Origin: Hyphomicrobiales bacterium
GTDB lineage: Bacteria > Pseudomonadota > Alphaproteobacteria > Rhizobiales > Rhizobiaceae
Direction: 5' to 3'
DNA length: 64,000 bases
Assembly (NCBI GenBank): GCA_900473685.1
Contig: UCNE01000021.1
Span: forward strand, 1 to 64,000
Shown in pieces: positions 1-8,175 of the stretch. A model generated the notes under the pieces. It was not told the DNA's origin and did not search any database. It saw only the letters and a list, made by a program, of their open reading frames with translations. Numbering within the stretch: the stretch's first letter is position 1; every line of letters begins with the position of its first letter. A program made the translations under genes and the position numbers.

Positions 1-98
1 CCCTCTCCCCGCTTGCGGGGAGAGGGTACGACGGAGTTTGCCGCTTGTCCCTTCTCCCCGTTTACGGGGAGAAGGTGGCCGACAGACCGGATGAGGGG
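1..98. repeat. Palindromic repeats upstream of ispG
   Basis: Two palindromic units lie side by side. Positions 1-27 hold a CTCTCCCC / GGGGAGAG hairpin. Positions 49-98 hold CTTCTCCCCG / CGGGGAGAAGG followed by GGTGGCCGACAGACCGGATGAGGGG. The second has the same two-hairpin-plus-G-tract design as the copies near 5.85, 49.5, 47.0 and 52.4 kb. The rest of the region up to the ispG start (99-231) shows no gene. Confidence 0.75.
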
Positions 99-231
99 CT
101 TTGGGCGATGAGCTGATTGGCGGTCCGCAGACATCAAATCGCCGTCAATCCATGAATGTTGCCGTTGACAAGGCGGCTTTCCTCATCCACCTCAGGGAAA
201 GTCGCCGCAACAGCACGTGCAAGGGGCTTTC

Positions 232-1485
232 ATGTCTTCCGCCTTCGATTACGAACCGCAACCCCGCAGGGCCTCCGTTGCCGTCGATGTTGGCGGGGTG
301 ATCGTCGGGGGCTCAGCGCCCGTGGTCGTCCAATCGATGACCAATACCGATACGGCAGATATCGATGCGACCGTCGCCCAGGTTGCCGCCCTTCACCGGG
401 CCGGTTCCGAATTGGTGCGCATTACCGTCGATCGCGACGAAAGCGCTGCCGCCGTGCCGAAGATCCGCGAACGCCTGGAGCGCCTCGGCCTCGATGTGCC
501 GCTGATCGGCGATTTCCACTATATCGGCCACAAGCTTTTGGCCGACCATCCTGCCTGCGCCGAGGCCTTGGCAAAGTACCGCATCAATCCCGGCAATGTC
601 GGCTTCAAGGCCAAGAAAGACAAGCAGTTCGCCGAGATCATCGAGCGCGCCATCCAGTTCGACAAGCCGGTCCGCATCGGCGTCAATTGGGGGTCCCTGG
701 ATCAGGAACTCCTGACCAAGATGATGGACGACAATCAGGCCAACGGCTTTCCGCTGACAGCCCAACAGGTGATGCGCGAGACGATCGTGCAGTCGGCGCT
801 GATTTCGGCTGAGCTTGCCGAGGAAATCGGCCTGCCGCGCAATCGCATCATCCTGTCGGCCAAGGTTTCGAATGTGCAGGATCTGATCGCCTGCTATGCG
901 ATGCTGTCGACCCGCTCCAACCATGCCCTGCATCTCGGCTTGACCGAAGCTGGCATGGGTTCGAAGGGCATCGTCTCGTCCGCTGCTTCTCTTGGCATTC
1001 TCATGCAGCAGGGTATCGGCGATACGATCCGCATCTCGCTGACGCCGGAGCCCGGTGGCGACCGTACCCGTGAGGTGCAGGTGGCGCAGGAACTGCTGCA
1101 GGTCATGGGTTTCCGCCAGTTCATTCCGGTTGTCGCCGCCTGTCCGGGCTGCGGACGCACCACCTCGACGGTGTTCCAGGAGCTGGCGCAGAAGATCGAA
1201 GGCGATATCCGCCGTAACATGCCGGTCTGGCGCGAAAAATATCCGGGCGTCGAAGGCCTGAAGGTCGCCGTCATGGGCTGCATCGTCAATGGTCCGGGTG
1301 AAAGCAAACATGCCGATATCGGTATTTCGCTGCCTGGCACCGGCGAGCTTCCGGCCGCGCCAGTCTATATCGATGGCAAGAAGGCGCTGACGATCCGCGG
1401 CACCAATATTGCCGGCGATTTCGAGACGCTTGTCGGTGAATATATCGAGAAGCGTTTTGGCCAGGGTCAGGCTGCGGCCGAATAG
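232..1485 (+). CDS. ispG: 4-hydroxy-3-methylbut-2-enyl diphosphate synthase (flavodoxin)
   Basis: IspG (GcpE) makes HMBPP from MEcPP, the sixth step of the non-mevalonate (MEP) isoprenoid pathway, using a [4Fe-4S] cluster. The 417-residue protein opens with a TIM-barrel half ([11 protein letters not shown] near residue 35) and ends with the cluster half. The cluster cysteines are visible at about residues 304 and 307 (CPGCGRT) and 350 (GCIVNGPGE). An in-frame GTG exists at 217, but AAGGGG five bases before ATG 232 supports the later start, which gives the usual family length. It converges with the LysE gene, leaving one base between the stop codons. The identification is secure. Confidence 0.96.
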   Translation: MSSAFDYEPQPRRASVAVDVGGVIVGGSAPVVVQSMTNTDTADIDATVAQVAALHRAGSELVRITVDRDESAAAVPKIRERLERLGLDVPLIGDFHYIGHKLLADHPACAEALAKYRINPGNVGFKAKKDKQFAEIIERAIQFDKPVRIGVNWGSLDQELLTKMMDDNQANGFPLTAQQVMRETIVQSALISAELAEEIGLPRNRIILSAKVSNVQDLIACYAMLSTRSNHALHLGLTEAGMGSKGIVSSAASLGILMQQGIGDTIRISLTPEPGGDRTREVQVAQELLQVMGFRQFIPVVAACPGCGRTTSTVFQELAQKIEGDIRRNMPVWREKYPGVEGLKVAVMGCIVNGPGESKHADIGISLPGTGELPAAPVYIDGKKALTIRGTNIAGDFETLVGEYIEKRFGQGQAAAE

Positions 1486-1486
1486 G

Positions 1487-2125
1487 CTATAGTTTCACCG
1501 TCAGCAGCTTCAGGCCGGCGAAGGCGAAGAAACCTGCCATGGCGCCCTCGATCCAGCGGCGGGACTTCCTGTAACCCCGGTGCACGGGATCGATCGAAAA
1601 CAGCAACGCAAAGCCCAGGAAGATGATGACGCCCAGCAGCATGCAGCCGGCGATCAGGATCGGCATGACCTGCGGCGCATCTTGCGGCGTGCCGAGCGAA
1701 ACCAGCGTCAGCCAGGAAAAGATCGCCTTCGGATTGGTCAGGTGGATGCCAAGGCCCTTGAGGTAAAGACGGCGAAGCGAGGGCGGCTGCTTTTCGAGCA
1801 GCACGGCTGCTTCGGTTTCCTTCCGCATCGCCGCTTTCAATGCCTTGAACGCCAGCCAGAGCAGATAGAGCCCACCCGCGATCTTCAGGATGAAGAGCGC
1901 GTTGCCATACGTGCGGATCAGCGCCGAAAGCCCGGCAGCCGCCAGCATCGCCCAGGTGTAGGAGCCTGCCAGAACGCCCGCCGCAAGCGCCAGTCCGCCG
2001 GCGCGGCCACGGCTGATCGAGGTTGAGATGATCGCGACGATCGCAGGCCCGGGCGAGGCGGTGGCGATGATATAGGCGCCCCAGGCGACCATCAGTTGCG
2101 GCAGGTAGGGCAGAAGGTTTGACAT
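1487..2125 (-). CDS. LysE/RhtB family amino-acid exporter
   Basis: A 212-residue inner-membrane protein of the LysE/RhtB superfamily, which exports amino acids or related small metabolites. The family signature ASPGPA lies in the first helix (about residues 24-29) and HLTNPKA in the middle. About six hydrophobic segments are seen. The start is taken at ATG 2125 because GGAGA precedes it at proper distance; an in-frame start at 2152 adds nine basic residues and lacks such support. It is the first of three LysE-type genes in the window. The substrate cannot be read from the sequence. No regulator is adjacent. Confidence 0.88.
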   Translation of the reverse strand: MSNLLPYLPQLMVAWGAYIIATASPGPAIVAIISTSISRGRAGGLALAAGVLAGSYTWAMLAAAGLSALIRTYGNALFILKIAGGLYLLWLAFKALKAAMRKETEAAVLLEKQPPSLRRLYLKGLGIHLTNPKAIFSWLTLVSLGTPQDAPQVMPILIAGCMLLGVIIFLGFALLFSIDPVHRGYRKSRRWIEGAMAGFFAFAGLKLLTVKL

Positions 2126-2291
2126 GCGCAATCTCCGATGCGGCGCTTTCAAGCGCGGCAGGCAGCCATCATGCCCGGCACGGATGTAAAGAGAATGCGC
2201 ATTCTTGTTGCGGTGACAATTTTGGCTGGCGGAGCAGGCAGGGTGTCAGGCCACACCTGTACCTCATCCGCCGGGCAGAACCGTGTGGCCG

Positions 2292-3200
2292 TTAATGACT
2301 GCGGTTGGCGATGAAGCGGGCGGTCTCGTTGAGAATATCGGCGCGTGTGCCGAATGGCTCAAGCAAAGCGGCAGCGTCGGCAACGAGGGATGCCAGCCGG
2401 GTTTCTGCCCAGGCCTGGCCGCGCAGCGAAACCAGCGTGCCCTTGCCCCTAGCCGCATCCTTGCCGGTTGCCTTGCCCATCGTCTCCGCATCCGCCGTCA
2501 GATCCAGCAGATCGTCGGCCAGCTGGAAGGCTAGGCCAATGGTTTCGCCATAGGTTCGCATCAGCAGGCGCTCGTCGGCGCTGCTTCCGGAGATGATGGC
2601 ACCCGCCTCGCAGGCAAAGCGGATCAGCGCGCCGGTCTTCATTGCCTGCAGCGTCACGATCGCGGCTTCGTCCGGTATCGATGTCTCTGCAGCGAGATCG
2701 AGCGCCTGGCCGCCTGCCATGCCGCCGATGCCGGAGGCGCGCGCCAGCGCCAGCACCAGTTCGGTTTTTTGCCGATCGGTGAGGTTGGTTTCCGGGGCGG
2801 CGATGATGTCGAAGGCGAGCGTCAGTAGGCTGTCGCCGGCCAGGATCGCGTTGGCTTCGCCATAGGCGATATGCACGGTCGGCTGGCCGCGTCTGACAGC
2901 GTCATCGTCCATGGCCGGAAGATCGTCATGTACAAGCGAATAGCTGTGAACGCATTCAAGTGCTGCGCCGATACGCAGGGCCGCTTGCCGGTCGCCGCCA
3001 AGAAAAGCGGTGCTTTCCATCACCAGGAACGGGCGCAGGCGCTTGCCGCCGTTCAGGACGCCGTGGCGCATGGCGGCAATCAGCGGTGCGGGGCGGGCAA
3101 TTTCGTCTGCCTGCGGTTTTTCATCGAGAATGCCGGTCAGGCAGGCCTCGATGTCTGCGGCGTTGCTCTTCAGGCGGATTTCGAAGGATGTCTCGCTCAT
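2292..3200 (-). CDS. ispA: Farnesyl diphosphate synthase (short-chain polyprenyl synthase)
   Basis: A trans-isoprenyl diphosphate synthase that condenses IPP with DMAPP and GPP, most likely producing farnesyl diphosphate for quinone, undecaprenyl and hopanoid precursors. The 302-residue protein carries NGGKRLRP for IPP binding, the first aspartate-rich motif DDLPAMDDD (about residue 93) and the second motif DDLLD (about residue 228). The two extra residues inside the first DDxxxxD motif are typical of bacterial IspA-type enzymes. It is transcribed away from mtgA, and no other MEP gene is adjacent. Product chain length is inferred from family membership only. Confidence 0.92.
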   Translation of the reverse strand: MSETSFEIRLKSNAADIEACLTGILDEKPQADEIARPAPLIAAMRHGVLNGGKRLRPFLVMESTAFLGGDRQAALRIGAALECVHSYSLVHDDLPAMDDDAVRRGQPTVHIAYGEANAILAGDSLLTLAFDIIAAPETNLTDRQKTELVLALARASGIGGMAGGQALDLAAETSIPDEAAIVTLQAMKTGALIRFACEAGAIISGSSADERLLMRTYGETIGLAFQLADDLLDLTADAETMGKATGKDAARGKGTLVSLRGQAWAETRLASLVADAAALLEPFGTRADILNETARFIANRSH

Positions 3201-3398
3201 GCGGCGCTGTTTGCCATGACTGCGCGTCTACTGGCAACGGGATTTTACCATATCGGCAACAGCAGGCGCGGCTTGCTGTGTAGTGCCGAGAAAATCATTC
3301 AAATTTAGCCGTGCTTGCTCTATGAAAATCGGATGGATTATCAGGCGGGCGTTTCAGGCGTGGACATCGTACCGGAAACTCGGGGGGAGGAAGAGGAC

Positions 3399-4109
3399 GT
3401 GTCTTCCAGCCGTTCGCGAGGATGGGGTCAGGCCTTGCGGCAGCGCTGGCGGCAGATCGCATTGATCGCGATTGTCGTTGTCCTGTTACCCTATGTTTTG
3501 ATCGTGCTTTACGCCCCAAGCTTCATCCATCCGATTTCAACGCTGATGCTGCGCGATCTCGTGCTTTTCCGCGGCTATGACCGCCAGTGGGTCGCCTTCG
3601 AGGATATATCGCCCAATCTGGTGCGATCGGTGATGATGTCGGAGGATGGCCAGTTCTGTATTCATGATGGCGTTGACTGGGTGCAGATGCGCGGTGTCGT
3701 CACGGATGCGCTGGAAGGCGAATCCACGCGTGGCGCCTCGACGATCCCGATGCAGACGGCCAAGAACCTGTTCCTGTGGAATGGCCGCTCCTTCATTCGC
3801 AAGGGGATGGAGCTGCCTCTGGCGCTGGCGGCGGATTTCGTCTGGAGCAAGCAACGGATGATGGAACTCTATCTCAACGTCGCCGAATGGGGACCCGGCA
3901 TCTATGGTGCCGAAGCGGCGGCACGACACCATTTCGGCGTTCCCGCTGCAAAGCTCACCCGGCGGCAGGCCGCACTTCTCGCCGTATCCTTGCCCAACCC
4001 GATCGAGCGGAACGCCGGTAAACCCGGCCGTGGACTGCGCAGTCTGGCCTCGCTGATCGAGCGCCGTGCGAGCCGGTCCGGCGAATATATCAAATGCCTT
4101 TATGAGTGA
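3399..4109 (+). CDS. mtgA: Monofunctional biosynthetic peptidoglycan transglycosylase
   Basis: MtgA polymerises lipid II into glycan strands at the periplasmic face of the inner membrane. The protein has one N-terminal membrane anchor ([19 protein letters not shown]) followed by a glycosyltransferase family 51 domain. Family motifs include [14 protein letters not shown] with the catalytic Glu, [14 protein letters not shown], and [20 protein letters not shown]. The open frame continues upstream to ATG 3333 and TTG 3315. I prefer GTG 3399 because a strong GGGGGGAGG lies eight bases before it and the resulting 236 residues fit the family. If ATG 3333 is used, 22 acidic residues are added before the anchor. 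Confidence 0.9.
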   Translation: MSSSRSRGWGQALRQRWRQIALIAIVVVLLPYVLIVLYAPSFIHPISTLMLRDLVLFRGYDRQWVAFEDISPNLVRSVMMSEDGQFCIHDGVDWVQMRGVVTDALEGESTRGASTIPMQTAKNLFLWNGRSFIRKGMELPLALAADFVWSKQRMMELYLNVAEWGPGIYGAEAAARHHFGVPAAKLTRRQAALLAVSLPNPIERNAGKPGRGLRSLASLIERRASRSGEYIKCLYE

Positions 4110-4185
4110 TATCAGGTCTTTTCATTGGCTGTGATGATATTGTGTCATTTATAGCAGGCTTCACCTCACAAGGATCGGAAGACCG

Positions 4186-4833
4186 ATGACCAAGCTGACG
4201 CTCTATGTCGCCAACAAGAACTATTCTTCCTGGTCGTTCCGGCCCTGGCTGGCGCTGGAAGCCTGCGGCATTCCGTTCGAGGATGTGCTCATCCCCTTCG
4301 ATTATCCGGCCGGCAATCCGAAATTGAAGGATATCTCTCCAACAGGTCAGGTTCCCGTTCTGCATCATGGCGATGTCCGCGTCTGGCAGTCGCTGGCGAT
4401 CATAGAATACGCCGCCGAGCTTTTTCCGGATGCCGGGCTTTGGCCCAGCGATCCTGCGGAGCGGGCGGTGGCGCGGGCCTATTCGATGGAAATGCTCTCG
4501 GGTTTCCGCGCGCTGCGCAGCGCCTGCCCGATGAACATCCGCCGCGAAAAGCGGGCCAGCGATCTGCCGGAGGGTGTGATGGACGATGTCGAGCGGATCG
4601 AGACGATCTGGCGCGAGGCCGTGGCCCGCTCCGGTGGTCCGTTCCTGTTTGGTCGCTTTACCGCAGCCGATGCGATGTTTGCCCCGGTGGTCAACCGCTT
4701 CGAGGTTTACGACCTCACCCGCAATCCTGGCTCGCTGGAATATATGGATGCGGTCAAGACCCATCCAGCCTTCCAGAAATGGCAGGAGGCTGCGCTGAAG
4801 GAAACCTGGATCGTGCCGGAGGGCGAGGCCTGA
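4186..4833 (+). CDS. Glutathione S-transferase family protein
   Basis: A 215-residue cytosolic GST-like protein with an N-terminal thioredoxin fold and a C-terminal helical domain. The N-terminal motif NKNYSSWSFRPWLAL puts serines where zeta-class and related bacterial GSTs hold the catalytic residue. The stretch SPTGQVPVL contains the cis-proline that contacts glutathione, followed by the family QSLAIIEY motif. AAGGA precedes ATG 4186. The substrate is unknown; maleylacetoacetate isomerase is possible, but no tyrosine-catabolism genes are adjacent. It stands alone between mtgA and rpmF. Confidence 0.88.
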   Translation: MTKLTLYVANKNYSSWSFRPWLALEACGIPFEDVLIPFDYPAGNPKLKDISPTGQVPVLHHGDVRVWQSLAIIEYAAELFPDAGLWPSDPAERAVARAYSMEMLSGFRALRSACPMNIRREKRASDLPEGVMDDVERIETIWREAVARSGGPFLFGRFTAADAMFAPVVNRFEVYDLTRNPGSLEYMDAVKTHPAFQKWQEAALKETWIVPEGEA

Positions 4834-4929
4834 TCCATTTCTACCGCAGCCCTTGCGAAAAAATAGCTGTGGGGACTGGTCAAACGCCTGTGGGGCATGT
4901 ATAAGCCCGGCAAATTCCGAGATTGACAT

Positions 4930-4965
4930 CTGTTTTTCCCGGCCAACGGTCTGGCCGAGAAACAG
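4930..4965 (+). promoter_or_regulatory. Hairpin in the rpmF leader
   Basis: CTGTTT (4930-4935) pairs with AAACAG (4960-4965), and inside it CGGCCA (4940-4945) pairs with TGGCCG (4952-4957). The structure lies 28 bases before the rpmF start and just after a TTGACA (4923-4928). It may be a structured leader or an operator. No T-run follows, so it is not a terminator. Confidence 0.4.
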
Positions 4966-4992
4966 AGTTTCGCCCGATAAGTGGAGTATGAA

Positions 4993-5178
4993 ATGGCTGT
5001 ACCTAAAAGAAAAACAAGCCCGTCCAAGCGTGGCATGCGCCGCTCCGCTGATGCGCTGAAGACACCGACCTACATCGAAGACAAGAATTCCGGCGAATTG
5101 CGCCGTCCGCACCACATCGACCTGAAGACAGGCATGTATCGCGGCCGTCAGGTTCTGACCCCGAAGGCTTCCGCTTAA
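4993..5178 (+). CDS. rpmF: 50S ribosomal protein L32
   Basis: The 61-residue protein begins with the L32 signature [17 protein letters not shown]. The C-terminal half has the alphaproteobacterial pattern [16 protein letters not shown] and lacks the zinc-binding cysteine pairs found in some L32 proteins. The start is ATG 4993 rather than the in-frame upstream codons, because the first residues of L32 are strongly conserved. In enterobacteria rpmF sits with plsX and fabH; here it stands alone, as in other rhizobia, and is followed directly by a strong terminator. Confidence 0.96.
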   Translation: MAVPKRKTSPSKRGMRRSADALKTPTYIEDKNSGELRRPHHIDLKTGMYRGRQVLTPKASA

Positions 5179-5204
5179 TCAGCGGTGCCGTCAGGCTGTA
5201 TTTG

Positions 5205-5233
5205 AAAGGGCTGGCTTTTCGCCGGCCCTTTTT
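5205..5233 (+). terminator. Rho-independent terminator of rpmF
   Basis: AAAGGGCTGGC and GCCGGCCCTTT form a stem with one G-T wobble around a TTTTC loop. A T-run follows, 26 bases after the rpmF stop. Confidence 0.85.
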
Positions 5234-5411
5234 GCGTTGTTCGTTTGCGAGTGGCGCGGTGCGTTTTCCTCTTCCACCGTCATAGTTTTCCCAAACCCCT
5301 GCCCTAATTGCCAGCCACGGCCGTTTTCTTGACGCTTGCCGCGCCGTAAGGCACATATCCGATCAACGCCCGGCATGAGAGGCTGGCGCGAAAAACTGGG
5401 AGCCGTTGCCG

Positions 5412-5819
5412 ATGATTGCCGCCATTCCGTTGCTGATCCTGCCGTTCATTCTCTACAATCTTGGAATGATGGGCGTGCTTGGAAGCGGCGGTGTCACAGT
5501 TTTCGAAAACACGGTTTTCTCGATGACAATGCTGTCCGGTGCGGTGTGGACGATGAGCATGGGCGACCTGATGATCGTTATCGCGCTTGTTCTGCTCTTC
5601 GTCGAGATCCTCAAGGCGACCCGCATCAGCTCAAAGGCGCTGATGGATCATCTGCTCTCGATGGTGCTGTTCATCGTTTTCCTGGTGGAATTCCTGCTGG
5701 TCGCCAATGCCGCGACCCACGTCTTCTTTATCCTGATGACGATCAGCTTCATCGACGTCATTGCCGGCTTCTCCGTGTCGATGCGCACGGCAGGACGGGA
5801 TGTTTCCATCGGGTTGTGA
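5412..5819 (+). CDS. Conserved four-helix membrane protein of unknown function
   Basis: A 135-residue protein dominated by four hydrophobic segments: AIPLLILPFILYNLGMMGVLG, LMIVIALVLLFVEI, a third with VLFIVFLVEFLLV, and a last around FFILMTISFIDVIAGF. A GGGAG nine bases before ATG 5412 sets the start. I recognise no named family, though small inner-membrane proteins of this shape are common in rhizobial core genomes. Charged residues are few and cluster between helices 2 and 3 (EILKATRISSKALMDH). It is flanked by rpmF with its terminator and by a repeat cluster, so it is probably monocistronic. No function is assigned. Confidence 0.72.
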   Translation: MIAAIPLLILPFILYNLGMMGVLGSGGVTVFENTVFSMTMLSGAVWTMSMGDLMIVIALVLLFVEILKATRISSKALMDHLLSMVLFIVFLVEFLLVANAATHVFFILMTISFIDVIAGFSVSMRTAGRDVSIGL

Positions 5820-5832
5820 GCTTTCGCGTACT

Positions 5833-5975
5833 CCCTCTTCTCCCCATCGGGGAGAAGGTGGCGCGAAGCGCCGGATGAGGGGGCCGAAGGCACCTTCTTT
5901 CTGGCTCCGGCTTCGCCGAAGCCGCCCTCATCGCCTCACTGCGTTCGGCACTTCTCCCCGCTGGGGAGAAGTGGG
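5833..5975. repeat. Composite palindromic repeat (two inverted units)
   Basis: The first unit (about 5833-5884) reads CTTCTCCCCATCGGGGAGAAG, then GGCGCGAAGCGCC, then GGATGAGGGGG. The second unit (about 5925-5975) is inverted: CCCTCATCGCCTCACTGCG, then CTTCTCCCCGCTGGGGAGAAG. They are joined by a spacer starting CCGAAGGCACCTTC. The same composite, with matching spacer start, recurs at 49491-49632. The rest of the 5820-6061 gap shows no gene. Confidence 0.85.
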
Positions 5976-6061
5976 AGATCGTTGCCCCCCGCATCCATAT
6001 GCGAGTGCCGTTCAAGAGTGGTTTCAGCAGAACTGATAAAGACTGGCAGGGACCAAAATAC

Positions 6062-6643
6062 TCAGCCGAGATTTTCCAGCTTCGTCTGCAGGGCGCGTAG
6101 CTGTTCCTTCAGCTCATCGATATCCTTGGCTTCCGCCTTGCGCGGTTCCTTGGCGGCGGGTGCTGCTGCCATGAAGGGCGAAAACATCTGCATGGCCTGA
6201 TGGAAAAGGTCGGTGTTGCGCTTGACCTGTTCTTCCACCAGTTGCATCGGCACCGCCAGATTCTTGCCAAGCGGCGTATCACCAAAAGCCTTGTTGATCT
6301 GTTCGCGCATCTGCGACTGCTGGTCGGTAAACGCCTGCATCGAATGCTCGAGGTAGCTCGGCACCACCATCTGCATCTGGTCGCCATAAAACGAGATCAA
6401 CTGGCGCAGGAAGGAGATCGGCAACAGCGTGTTACCAGTCTTGGATTCTTGCTCGAAAATGATCTGTGTCAGCACCGAATGGGTGATGTCATCGCCTGAC
6501 TTCGCGTCCTGGACGGTGAATTCCTCTCCCTTTTTCACCATCACCGCGAGATCGTCGAGCGTCACATAGGTGCTTGTTCCGGTATTATAGAGCCTCCGGT
6601 TGGCATATTTTTTAATTACGATCTGACCGTCGTGTTTAGCCAT
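6062..6643 (-). CDS. phaR: Polyhydroxyalkanoate synthesis repressor
   Basis: PhaR (AniA in Sinorhizobium) is a DNA-binding regulator that also binds PHB granules and releases phasin and pha promoters when polymer forms. The 193-residue protein starts with the PHB/PHA regulator DNA-binding domain (IVIKKYANRRLYNTGTSTYV, about residues 8-27) and a PHB-accumulation domain with QIIFEQESKTGNTLLP. It ends in a charged coiled coil (DIDELKEQLRALQTKLENLG). AGGAG before the ATG supports the start. It is divergent from phaA-phaB, with a palindrome between them, which fits control of phaAB by PhaR. Confidence 0.95.
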   Translation of the reverse strand: MAKHDGQIVIKKYANRRLYNTGTSTYVTLDDLAVMVKKGEEFTVQDAKSGDDITHSVLTQIIFEQESKTGNTLLPISFLRQLISFYGDQMQMVVPSYLEHSMQAFTDQQSQMREQINKAFGDTPLGKNLAVPMQLVEEQVKRNTDLFHQAMQMFSPFMAAAPAAKEPRKAEAKDIDELKEQLRALQTKLENLG

Positions 6644-6741
6644 CTGGGTCTCCTCCCCATGTTCCCGTCTTTATTGCGTTTTTCAGAGTACCCGCAAAAA
6701 ATGGGTTCTGACAATCTCTTTGTGCAATGCGTGGACGCAGG

Positions 6742-6755
6742 TGCAAAATTTTGCA
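6742..6755. promoter_or_regulatory. Palindromic operator candidate between phaR and phaA
   Basis: TGCAAAATTTTGCA is a perfect 14-base palindrome, 113 bases before phaA and 99 bases before phaR. PhaR proteins are known to bind TGC-containing inverted repeats, so this is a natural site for autoregulation and phaAB control. The assignment is inference. Confidence 0.5.
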
Positions 6756-6867
6756 TCGGGACGCGATTGCGAAGCGAAACGGCGGCCGCTGCATCAAGGC
6801 GTTTGACTTGCGCGGTGACCTTTGCCAGTCTTTAGCAATTGCGAGAAAAAGAACGAGGAAACATCTG

Positions 6868-8049
6868 ATGAGCACTCCCTCCATCGTCATCGCCAGCGCC
6901 GGCCGCACTGCGGTCGGGTCGTTCAACGGCTCCTTTGCCAACACGCCCGCTCACGAACTTGGAGCCGCCGTTATCAAGGGCGTGCTTGAGCGAGCTGGCG
7001 TGGCCGCAGCCGAAGTCGATGAAGTCATCCTCGGCCAGGTCCTGTCGGCTGGCGAAGGCCAGAACCCCGCTCGCCAGGCGGCAATGAAGGCCGGTATTCC
7101 GCAGGAAGCAACAGCCTGGGGCATGAACCAGCTCTGCGGCTCAGGCCTGCGCGCCGTTGCGCTCGGCATGCAGCAGATTGCAACCGGCGATGCCAAGATC
7201 ATCGTTGCCGGCGGCATGGAATCGATGTCGATGGCACCGCACTGCGCGCATCTGCGCGGTGGCGTCAAAATGGGCGACTTCAAGATGATCGATACGATGA
7301 TCAAGGACGGCCTGACCGACGCATTCTACGGCTACCACATGGGAACGACAGCGGAGAACGTTGCCAAGAAGTGGCAGCTGTCGCGCGAAGAGCAGGATGT
7401 GTTTGCACTGGGGTCGCAGAACAAGGCCGAGGCGGCACAGAAGGCCGGACGTTTTGCCGACGAGATCATTCCCTTCATCGTCAAGAGCCGCAAGGGCGAC
7501 GTCACTGTCGATCAGGACGAGTATATCCGCCATGGCGCCACGCTGGATTCGATGGCGAAACTGCGCCCGGCCTTCGACAAGGAAGGCACGGTTACCGCTG
7601 CCAACGCCTCGGGCCTGAATGATGGTGCGGCAGCAACGCTGCTGATGTCCGAAGCCGAAGCCGGACGCCGTGGCATCCAGCCGTTGGCCCGCATCGTCTC
7701 CTGGGCAACGGCCGGCGTCGATCCGCAAATCATGGGCACAGGCCCGATCCCGGCTTCCCGCAAGGCCTTGGAAAGAGCCGGATGGTCGGTTGCCGATGTC
7801 GAACTGGTCGAGGCCAATGAGGCGTTTGCTGCGCAGGCCTGCGCTGTCAACAAGGATCTCGGCTGGGATACCTCGATCGTCAACGTCAATGGCGGCGCCA
7901 TTGCCATCGGCCACCCGATCGGTGCGTCCGGTGCGCGCGTACTGAATACGCTTCTGTTCGAAATGAAGCGGCGTGGCGTTTCCAAGGGGCTGGCGACGCT
8001 GTGCATCGGTGGCGGCATGGGTGTCGCCATGTGTGTCGAACGGCTGTGA
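6868..8049 (+). CDS. phaA: Acetyl-CoA acetyltransferase (beta-ketothiolase)
   Basis: PhaA condenses two acetyl-CoA to acetoacetyl-CoA, the first step of polyhydroxybutyrate synthesis. The 393-residue thiolase has the acylated cysteine at residue 90 (NQLCGSG), the catalytic histidine at 349 (AIGHPIGASG) and the second active cysteine at 379 (LCIGGGMG). The motif NASGLNDGAAA is also present. The frame is open upstream to 6727, but CGAGGAA precedes ATG 6868, and the thiolase N-terminus (IVIASAGRTAVGSF) begins there. phaB follows after 126 bases in the same direction. Together with phaR this forms the PHB precursor locus; no phaC synthase is present here. Confidence 0.97.
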   Translation: MSTPSIVIASAGRTAVGSFNGSFANTPAHELGAAVIKGVLERAGVAAAEVDEVILGQVLSAGEGQNPARQAAMKAGIPQEATAWGMNQLCGSGLRAVALGMQQIATGDAKIIVAGGMESMSMAPHCAHLRGGVKMGDFKMIDTMIKDGLTDAFYGYHMGTTAENVAKKWQLSREEQDVFALGSQNKAEAAQKAGRFADEIIPFIVKSRKGDVTVDQDEYIRHGATLDSMAKLRPAFDKEGTVTAANASGLNDGAAATLLMSEAEAGRRGIQPLARIVSWATAGVDPQIMGTGPIPASRKALERAGWSVADVELVEANEAFAAQACAVNKDLGWDTSIVNVNGGAIAIGHPIGASGARVLNTLLFEMKRRGVSKGLATLCIGGGMGVAMCVERL

Positions 8050-8068
8050 AAATCACTCGTTAAGCGAT

Positions 8069-8091
8069 GCTCCGGTTGCGTGAGCCGGAGC
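8069..8091 (+). other. Hairpin in the phaA-phaB spacer
   Basis: GCTCCGG (8069-8075) and CCGGAGC (8085-8091) form a perfect 7-bp stem. No T-run follows, so it may act as an mRNA stabiliser or processing site rather than a terminator. Confidence 0.4.
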
Positions 8092-8175
8092 AATGTCTAA
8101 AGCAGGAACCGGGCGAGCCATTTGTGCTCGCCGTCATCGGTGCCGAGATAAAAAAGAGACAATAGGGGAGAGACG

